Assembly: GCA_000320545.1 (NCBI GenBank)
Contig: ADNK01000669.1
Coordinates: 1-25,184, forward strand
DNA length: 25,184 bases
Origin: Bigelowiella natans CCMP2755
Taxonomy: Eukaryota > Cercozoa > Chlorarachniophyceae
Reading direction: 5' to 3'
Positions 1-7,090 of this stretch are shown piece after piece. The position numbers were made by a program, and so were the translations under genes. How positions within the stretch are numbered: position 1 is the stretch's first letter; each line of letters opens with the position of its first letter. The notes under the pieces were generated by a model that worked only from the letters and a program-made list of their open reading frames with translations, was not told the DNA's origin and made no database searches.

Positions 1-572
1 GGAGGAGGAGGAGGAGGAGGAGGAGGAGATCCCGGCAGCGACGACGCGATGATGGCCACCTAGACAGTATAACAACATGATGCAGCGATGAGGATGCGCT
101 CTCTGCCTAAGACACGCGCAATAGTGCGGTGCACAAGCGCCACGCGTCCTTTTGAGATGGCCGTGACGTGATATTTTCCGTATGAAGGCGGGGAGAGGGG
201 AGGAGGGAATGGGGAAAAGGATGCTCTCTCGTTAGTCATAGGAGGCCATGTGTGTTGCTTGCTAGGTTTTTGCCGATGAAGAGGAAAACGACTTTACGGG
301 GAAGGCATGGATACGGGTAGAAGCGGGGAGAGAGGGGGGGGGGTGGGCGAGGGAGTGTAGCATTAGATTTCTTCATTATTCTCATTCTCCTTTCCCGCTG
401 GGAAGCTCTCGCTATCCTCCACATCGACAGAAACCATAAGAAAAAATACCCTTCCGGAAAAACAACAAACAAAAAACAAGGAAAGCGAGAGGGTGGCGCG
501 GAACATCAGATATTAAGGAGGGACGGAAACATTATGATGATGATGATGATGATGATGATGATCACTCCATAG
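1..572. other. Left-edge sequence without an assigned gene
   Basis: This stretch opens with a GGA trinucleotide run (1-28) and has a GAT/ATG run near its right end (534-562). No open frame looks convincingly coding. It probably holds the promoter and first exon(s) or first intron of the Tudor-domain gene, because the first supported exon of that gene (573) enters in phase 0 and needs something upstream. Short ATG-initiated stretches near 88-130 could supply it, but none has a convincing donor and phase, so I leave the start open. Confidence 0.4.
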
Positions 573-1284
573 GTTGAGCCCGAGGACATCGCTGTGAAGG
601 CGCACGCGACAATGCAGGGCGCTGTGCTTCATGGAGGTGCCAGTTGTGCTAGGCATCATGATGATGAGGGCCAAACGGCCGATATATGGGGATAGTACTC
701 GGGGATGGAGGAAGGGGGGGGGGGGGGGGCGGCTCGGCGCCTCATCGCCATAGCTCTTTCGTCTCTGTTACGACCGTCATAGATAGCTACGACTATATTG
801 TTTGCCTTGAAATCCATTGGTTCCGCTGCTGCAATTGCTCTCGTGCTGTGGTTGGGGTTGTGCGTCGAGCTGAGCTCACCATCATTCGATCTACTTCCCT
901 AATCCTCCTTCCCCCCCCCCCCCCTCCTCGTCGTCGGTTTCTCGAATCTCTTTACCGGCAGTCAGTGCCATTGCAACTATGCCCCTCCGCTTTTGTATTT
1001 TGCCCCTCCTGATGAGTGTGTGTGTGTGTGTGTGTTTGCGCGCGCGCGCCCGTGTGTTTTGTAAATATCATGTTATCTTTCAGGATACATCAGTATTGAC
1101 ATTCGGCCGCTCATTGGGACGACGTGCTCAGCTCTTTTCCAACCAGAACAAAAATGGTAGCAAATCCTCGAGGCGATTCGGTCTCCCCCTGCGTCGTAGG
1201 AGTTGTAATAGTGATGATTTCTGGAGTATATACATACATTTCATGCACACAAATGTAGATGTTACTACTCCGTCTTCCGTCCCG

Positions 1285-1322
<38 letters not shown>

Positions 1323-2111
1323 CTAAAGGTATCCCGCTGTGATTCTCGACGCGAGACGATCCGAGTGCATGGCCGCCATCGAGTACAAAGTGCAGTTCCA
1401 GGGGTACGTGTAGAAAGGACATTGACGATAATTTTGCCCCCGATTTCGTTTTGCGTTGCTCGGCAAAACTCAAAGCTCAATGATACTATCCGCGCTCCGT
1501 CGCACCTCGCGCGGGCGGTGTCCGTTTCCAATTTCCTCCTATTTTTCTTTTTCTTTTTTGGTGATTCCTAATCCCCCCACCCCCTGCCCCTTTCCCACAC
1601 GAAAAAATTTCCGCTACCCTCTCTACAAAGACTGCCCTTGCCATCTGTGATTGTGCATGTTCTGCCAGTTTTGAAGGCGACTACTACTGTGTGCGGGGGG
1701 AGGAGGTCAAAGACATCGCGATTGACCACGCGCGACTCTCGGCCTATTCCTTTGGTAGAGACGGGGAGTTTGCGAGTCGAGCTTCTGGAACAAGGGAGCG
1801 GCCTTTGAATGTGTCGTTCTCTCCAGCGCGCCGTAGTCACCACCGCAGAAGAAGCTATGCTGATTCTACTGGCCTCAGTAATGGTGTGTGCCGCGACCCC
1901 AGCCTGGGAAAGGGCAGGGACGGCGAGAGCAGGGGTAGATCATCATTTAGTGATGAACCAGATATTGGAGAGATTCTGCCCAAGTACGGCGAAAAGACTT
2001 ATGATGTCGAAGAGAAAGGTGGAGCGCGAGGCAGGGAGGAAGGAGATGTGATCTTACTGTGCCCTGACTTCCGTCGGCTGGGCAAGTGCAGGTCGGTGGC
2101 GCAAAGATGCT

Positions 2112-2154
<43 letters not shown>

Positions 2155-2236
2155 CACGCACACACACACACACACGCACACACACACACACACGCACACA
2201 CACACACGGCACATTTCAAGTAAAAGATGCGCGTGA
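573..2236 (+). CDS. Tudor-domain protein, start not located
   Basis: Four exons join in phase: 573-636, 1084-1156, 1329-1403 and 1669 onward (phases 1, 2, 2). The joined protein reads from CSALFQPEQKWYPAVILDA, through YKVQFQGFEGDYYCVRGEEV, to a Ser/Arg/Gly-rich acidic and basic tail. The pattern Cys-x-Ala, Trp-Tyr-Pro-Ala-hydrophobic, then a beta-strand with hydrophobic-x-Phe-x-Gly-aromatic is that of SMN/SPF30-type Tudor domains, which bind methylated arginine or lysine. The aromatic positions expected of the binding cage are present. The disordered RS-rich tail would suit a splicing or RNA-granule factor, which is inference. The last exon either ends at a GT donor after 2091 or runs on through a CA microsatellite into a His-Thr tail and stops at 2234-2236. 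Upstream exons are missing from this model. Confidence 0.65.
1285..1319. repeat. (TA)n microsatellite
   Basis: This AT dinucleotide run lies inside an intron of the Tudor-domain gene and ends about ten bases before the acceptor at 1328. A (TG)n tract (about 1016-1035) followed by a short GC alternation lies in the previous intron. Confidence 0.9.
2115..2208. repeat. (CA)n microsatellite with CG interruptions
   Basis: About 94 bp of CA dinucleotides with regularly spaced G substitutions. The reading frame of the last Tudor-gene exon stays open through it and would encode alternating His-Thr with occasional Arg. It may instead be intronic or in the 3' UTR if the donor after 2091 is used. Confidence 0.9.
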
Positions 2237-3195
2237 GGCTTTTACTTTCCCTACCAAAGAATTTATAAAATCGGCGGGGTACTCACCGAGGAGCAGCATC
2301 GTTGAATCGTTATCACCGACTCGAATTTTGCCTCATTTATTAGGAATGGAGACAGGTGCGAGTATTCCCATGATGTACAAATATGATCGCATAAGTTGTG
2401 TCTGGCTTGGACTTGAGGCGTTCACAAGGCAATAGGCATCCGCTCTCCCTGTACCCCCCACCACAGCAAATAACCCATGAAGAAGCTTCTAAGACAGTTG
2501 CAGATTTGTTCGTAGCACACGCGCGGTAATACTTCCCGAAGTCTTACCTGCACACACACCCACGCCTATTTTTCTTCACATCTTGGCATATGCACCTACT
2601 GCATACATGATTAGATTGAAATAAAGGGAAAGCGCAAAAGTTGTCAATATTGATCAATGGCAAAGCGACTAAATGCTAGACTTTTTGTTCCCACTGAATC
2701 TGCATTTGGCATGCATTCCACCATGGATTCTAAGGCATGTTTAAAAACAACTGACACATTGACGGATGACATGTAGACACAAAGATTTCTAGATTTGTGG
2801 TGTACGCAGTTTATTCCATGTCTATGATGCCAGGGCAAGTTTCGGCGATGACTACGTTCATGGACAGCATGCATGTGTCACATGAGACACGCACCTCGTT
2901 GGCTCGTTGCTACGCGAGATTTGCCATTGTGATAAAAAAACGCGAAATTGTGAGCTATGACGTGAACATCGTGTCATTGTTGCAATTCGCCATATTAGCT
3001 CCTTCGCATGCAAGTGGATATGACTAGATGAAGCTTTGTGCACAATTCACGAACTGTACATACACGCTAGCGCGCATGGCATGCACGCACACTGTCAATG
3101 GACACAGCACAGACAACGCATTCATCGCTTGCTCAGCATGCGTGCGCCTGCGTCGATATCTAAATGTCGATCTACACGTCATCGTCCAAGGATGC

Positions 3196-3207
3196 CATGC
3201 TAGCATG
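3196..3207. repeat. 12-bp perfect palindrome CATGCTAGCATG, copy 1
   Basis: This is one of four exact copies in the window. The others are at 3446-3457, 3687-3698 and 17447-17458. All lie in tail-to-tail spacers. Confidence 0.9.
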
Positions 3208-3445
3208 CAGGTGTGCATGATCAAGCACACATAGACATGTTATCGCAATGAACACAACACACAATGCAATCTGTGTCCAATTATTCCAATCACAAATCAT
3301 TTGCCTGTCACGTCTAGCAGCTACAACCTAGCATGCCATTGCGCATGTCTGTCATTAGCCCTGCTAATTGCGTCCGTTGCACGCTTGCACCTCCGAACCT
3401 CGAGAGCGAGTCTAGCATTGCTACAATCGATCGGAGCCATTCAAC

Positions 3446-3457
3446 CATGCTAGCATG
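3446..3457. repeat. 12-bp perfect palindrome CATGCTAGCATG, copy 2
   Basis: Exact copy, followed at once by a second self-complementary stretch (GCTGGCTAGCTGGC) within the first convergent spacer. Confidence 0.9.
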
Positions 3458-3686
3458 CTGGCTAGCTGGCATGTGCACGACTAGATAGGCAGATTGGACA
3501 CTGCAAACATTGCAGACACTGCTTCATGAAAAGTGGCATTTTGTGTGTGTAGCTGTGCTTCTAGCTGTTGTTATTGATAATAGACTTGTTGTGCATTGCA
3601 TGTCTGTCATAGTGAAAGTCATCGAAAGATCTTTGCATCACCCATGCGCCCTGCACACAGCTTTCGTGCAAGATTCCAACGGTTCA

Positions 3687-3698
3687 CATGCTAGCATG
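3687..3698. repeat. 12-bp perfect palindrome CATGCTAGCATG, copy 3
   Basis: Exact copy in the first convergent spacer, followed by the smaller palindrome TGCAATTGCA. Confidence 0.9.
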
Positions 3699-4741
3699 CT
3701 GCAATTGCACATGCGACATGAAATCGGCTTCATTGTCGCTGAGTCGCATCCTGCATCTTCATGCATGCACATGGCAAAACTGCAAAATCTATTAGAAAGC
3801 TAGAATGTTGTTCAGGAGAAGGTTGACCACATGCCGTGAGACCAAATTTGTTCTTTTTTGCTTTTTGCATCGCAATGAAATGAACCCAGACCTCTTCTCC
3901 TTCAGATGAAACAGCTAACAATTGTTTTCAGGATGCCACCGCCGTGGTGAGTGGGTGAATGTTTTCGATCAAAGTTCGCATCTTGCGCTCAACGACAAAT
4001 GATGGTCTTGTCTTCACATCCTTCGATGTTTGATGAGTTCATTGGTCATGCAAAGCATGTGTTGTACGTTGTTTGTGGAACACATGCAACAGCTCCATGT
4101 TGTGCATTCCATCGAATGCTGTCATTGAGGGCATGGCATCTACCGACGATGAACAGCGAACAACATCGCATCACAATTTGTCTTCTCATTTGGCTTCCTG
4201 CTGAACCGAGCTGATGTCAATCTGTCACAGTTACGAACGTAAACAGATTGTAGCAGCATCCTTGTCGCGCATGAACAATGAACACACACGGCATGTGCGT
4301 GTGCATGCTGGCATGCCGCACCCAACGACCTACAGCTGATTGTGTGCAACACCATGCATGCGCTTTGTGCGCACAGCTCTGCACACCTGCACACAGATTG
4401 GGAACGCATGGAATTCGTTGCAAAAAGTCTTGCATGTCTGTTGTCTTGATTTCAAATTGAACAATGAGACCTAATCCAATTGAGATGATGAGAGGATGTC
4501 CTCCATCTTGATTTGTCGTGAAGTGTTTCTTGGTGCACTTCAAACTCTCACTTCGATCTCTGGCTCTAGCACAACATCAGGCACAACATCAACTACTAGA
4601 CGGCGGTAACAGCTGCTGTCCACACCATCTGGCATTTGCGGTGACTTTGAAGATCATGATAGACATAGTGATGCACACATGTTGCATTGCGTTGTCCATG
4701 ATGATCCCCAAAAAAAACCATCATGAATTCCAATTCCTGAA

Positions 4742-4988
4742 AAATCCACTATGAAAACTCTCATGTTCAGGAATGTCATCCAATAGTGTCGGTAGTTTTT
4801 TTCTACAAGTTATCAAATCTACGTAAGTATAATTCTCATCAAATTTAACGTATTTGTATTGGTCGTTAATATTGATTCTCGCATACTTTTTTTTTCCTGT
4901 GGTAACTAATCTCAACGTTATCTCGCCGTCATGCGTTACTGTTTTTCCTGCTAGTTTGTCTTCGGGGTGTAACATTTTACCATTTGAC
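4742..4988 (-). pseudogene. Out-of-frame duplicate of a ubiquitin-like module
   Basis: This 247-bp block is a direct tandem copy of 4989-5235, with about six substitutions by eye. Each copy holds the C-terminal half of one ubiquitin-like module (residues LHPEDKLAGKTVTHDGEITL are shared) and the N-terminal half of the next. Because 247 is 82 codons plus one base, the copy falls out of frame with the gene: the upstream protein stops at FYSGFVKW, just before it. The duplicate itself remains open for about 100 codons in the shifted frame and ends FFRNWNS. It may be a dead remnant, or it may be reached by an undetected frameshift or splice. Confidence 0.75.
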
Positions 4989-5235
4989 AAATCCACTATA
5001 AAAACTCTCATCTTCAGGAATGTCATCCAATAGTGTCGGTAGTTTTTTTCTACTAGTTATCAAATCTACGTAAGTATAATTCTCATCAAACTTAACGTAT
5101 TTGTATTGGTCGTTAATAATGATTCTCGCATACTTTTTTTTTCCTGTGGTAACTAATCTCAACGTTATCTCGCCGTCATGCGTTACTGTTTTTCCTGCTA
5201 GTTTGTCTTCGGGGTGTAACGTTTTACCATAAGAT
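4742..5235. repeat. 247-bp direct tandem duplication
   Basis: Unit 1 is 4742-4988 and unit 2 is 4989-5235, at an offset of 247 bases and roughly 97% identity by eye. The unit length is close to one ubiquitin-like module. This is the unit size expected of unequal crossing-over in a polyubiquitin-like gene. Confidence 0.9.
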
Positions 5236-6055
5236 ATTAGAAGCAAATTATAAAATCTTTTTAAGAATGGTTTATCTCTATGCATTTTGTCAACCAAAGT
5301 TGATACTTTCTCTTCTAGAGACTCAACTTGATATTGAAAATTATTGTTACTTCCTCCGATGGTCACTAGTGTCCATCCCCTCATCTTAAACCAATCACCC
5401 TTGTTGTAAGTTCCAAATGAACCTGGGGGGTTAAGGAGGTTTTGACCAATTCTGTGGAAAAATCGAAGTGTAGTTTCTCCATTGATGTTGAAATCAGAAA
5501 GATTTCTAGTGACATCGTCATCCCCTATATCTGGTAAGAATTTGTCAAGTCCTAGTTTTGGCCATGATTTGTTTTCCGTTTTTAGCACAACAGCTTCAGG
5601 AGGGATATCATACTTAGATTCAATTTTTAGTTTGTGTTGTATAAACTTAGCTTCTCCATCATCCATTCTATCTATCCATTCCTTCAATATGCGATGGATC
5701 AAATCCTTTACGGTGTTGTTACTTGTCATTTGAACAGTACAGTAAAGGTCCCTTTCAATGTGTACATTGAATGGTGTACTCTCAGGAAAGTCGGATTTCT
5801 TCGCTAATCCCATTCCATTTGCATTTCTTCTTCCAGGCGCTGTTGTTGTCACATCTTCCGGTTTTTTCATCTCGTATTTGGCTTTCTCCTTGGTACCTTG
5901 GGAGTGGGGAAGAAAATATTGGTCAGTAACGGCTGAGGGGGAGGGGGCGGGTGCACAAGAGTCTGAGGCTTGCGTGTTTGGGTTGTTACGATTACAGAAA
6001 CTGTTCTTAAATGGCGCGCGCACATCGTTGCCTCTTTTTTTTTAATTCTTCCCAT
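4977..6055 (-). CDS. Protein with several divergent ubiquitin-like modules
   Basis: A long minus-strand frame runs from about 6023 to the stop at 4977. Counting from 6023, a Pro/Ser-rich N-terminus is followed by three ubiquitin-like segments. Module 1 (about residues 85-193) has an insertion but ends LSDFNINGETTLRF, close to ubiquitin's LSDYNIQKESTLHL. Module 2 (about 217-292) ends GKTLHPEDKLAGKTVTHDGE followed by ITLRL. A partial module 3 (about 297-348) is cut off by a stop. None ends in Gly-Gly, so these are probably non-cleavable ubiquitin-like domains acting as interaction modules (inference). The start is uncertain. An in-frame TAA lies upstream of 6023, so either the first in-frame ATG (5870) is used, or an ATG at 6055 (MGRIKKKEATMCA) is joined by one intron to the acceptor before GAGAAAGCC. 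It lies about 120-150 bp downstream of the NiSOD fusion on the same strand. Confidence 0.7.
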
Positions 6056-6173
6056 GTTGCGAATATTTCTCATTCACAGCTCATCTAGTTATAGATAAAT
6101 TGCTAGGATTCAAATTGGGATCGAAGTAACATCATATTAACAGACAGCAAATTACGAATTCCTTTTTGTCGGT

Positions 6174-6836
6174 TTAAAGATTTGCCTTAGCTTTATTACC
6201 TTCTTTTACTGGAAGATACATCTTTTGCCAATCTCCTACAGCATGCTCCAATTTTTCAGCAACGGCGACATCCACACCCTGTTTAGCTTTCATTGCGTAT
6301 ACCATCACAGCATGATGAGCTTTCAGGGCATCTACAAAATCCTTTTCTGTCTTGAAAGGAGACTTCGGAGAGCCTACAGGTTTCACGCGTTGGCAAAGAC
6401 AGTATTCAGAGATAGTTGTGATAACGTTCTTGCAGTGTTCCTCCTTAGTCATCACCCAACGTGTCATCTGGTTGAAGTTGAGAGGTGTGGACGATTTCGA
6501 AAGCTCATTGATCTGCACCATCGCTTTGCGAATGGTTGCACATGCCTCCTTAAGCTCGGATACAGTTTTGGGGTCATTAAAAATTCCACAAGGTACTTGG
6601 CAGTGACCTCCGGGAAGTCGCATGGAAAGCATGAGCGTGCTACTAGATTCGATATTCAGATCCTTCAAAGTCTGCTCTGGTCGATCCAAGTTCTTTCCAG
6701 CGTAGGAAAGGACCGCCTGCTCCTTCATAAGGCCCGTCTTTTCCTCTACCATACCAAGCACCTCTCCTACCTTCTGAGACGAGGATACGTCGAGGGCAAT
6801 ACTCTTTCCGTCAATGCCAGACACGTAAACTTGCAT
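6174..6836 (-). CDS. sodN-like: Ubiquitin-like/nickel superoxide dismutase fusion
   Basis: A single-exon gene of 220 residues. Residues 1-77 form a ubiquitin-like domain: the start MQVYVSGIDGKSIALDV aligns with ubiquitin's MQIFVKTLTGKTITLEV, AGK is conserved in the middle, and the domain ends MRLPGG. Residue 78 begins the nickel hook HCQVPCGIF. In bacterial NiSOD (family SodN) the N-terminal His, Cys2 and Cys6 bind nickel and dismutate superoxide to O2 and H2O2. Here these are His78, Cys79 and Cys83. The usual Tyr9 is Phe86. The remaining 134 residues match the helical NiSOD body, including NQMTRWVMTKEEHCKNVITT and QRVKP. In bacteria the protease SodX exposes His1; here cleavage after Gly77 by a deubiquitinase would do so (inference). 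The C-terminus KANL equals human catalase's peroxisomal signal. It is transcribed divergently from the FOXRED2-like gene. Confidence 0.95.
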   Translation of the reverse strand: MQVYVSGIDGKSIALDVSSSQKVGEVLGMVEEKTGLMKEQAVLSYAGKNLDRPEQTLKDLNIESSSTLMLSMRLPGGHCQVPCGIFNDPKTVSELKEACATIRKAMVQINELSKSSTPLNFNQMTRWVMTKEEHCKNVITTISEYCLCQRVKPVGSPKSPFKTEKDFVDALKAHHAVMVYAMKAKQGVDVAVAEKLEHAVGDWQKMYLPVKEGNKAKANL

Positions 6837-7090
6837 GATATTATCTTCGGGTGGGGTGGGTTGATAAGAAATAAGTCGTATTATTTCAGATAAATATTTA
6901 GGTATATAAATCCTTGTCGCATGTTAAAAATACAGGGATTTTCTTGGCGTTTCGCCTTGGCAACCTCTCTTCTGGCGACTCTCCTGCTTTGTGCAGGTAG
7001 ATCTAGATCTACTCTACAGTTGAGTGGCTGGCGCTGGCAGTCGGGCTGGCAGCGTCTGCCCTTTGAAGAGGAGGGTGAGCTCCATTCAGG
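6837..7090. promoter_or_regulatory. 254-bp head-to-head intergenic region
   Basis: This short region separates the start codons of the NiSOD fusion (-) and the FOXRED2-like gene (+) and must hold both promoters unless one has distant 5' exons. The NiSOD side is AT-rich. The FOXRED2 side contains AGATCTAGATCT, two abutting AGATCT sites, at about 7000. I recognise no defined factor site. Confidence 0.5.

Larger units (their letters stand above)
2237..4720. other. Convergent spacer 1, palindrome-rich from about 2580
   Basis: No coding sequence is supported in this 2.5 kb between two gene ends that face each other. From about 2580 to 4720 the sequence is saturated with CATG, TGCA, GCATGC, TGCATG, GCTAGC and GCGCAT words. 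The 12-base palindrome CATGCTAGCATG occurs at 3196-3207, 3446-3457 and 3687-3698. Open frames here are short, overlap on both strands and encode Cys/His/Met-rich peptides, as expected from this word bias rather than from genes. The first 340 bases (2237-2580) look ordinary. I see no transposase, terminal inverted repeats or target-site duplication. Confidence 0.7.

Noticed and set aside
1809-2051. Alternative frame in the last Tudor-gene exon ending with a Lys/Arg-rich tail
   Set aside because: Phase from the upstream Tudor exons selects the other frame, which continues the domain without a break.
2115-2208. CA and other dinucleotide arrays as a CRISPR array or satellite centromere
   Set aside because: They are simple microsatellites with no repeat-spacer structure and no higher-order unit.
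2237-4720. Palindrome-rich spacer as a DNA transposon
   Set aside because: I found no transposase frame, no matching terminal inverted repeats and no target-site duplication, and copies at other sites share words rather than alignable sequence.
2644-4754. Many overlapping short open frames on both strands in the first convergent spacer
   Set aside because: They are short, lack splice-phase continuity, overlap on opposite strands and have Cys/His/Met-rich composition dictated by the CATG/TGCA word bias.
6225-6893. Plus-strand 222-codon open frame opposite the NiSOD fusion
   Set aside because: The minus strand encodes a clear ubiquitin-like/NiSOD protein; the plus-strand frame has no family resemblance.
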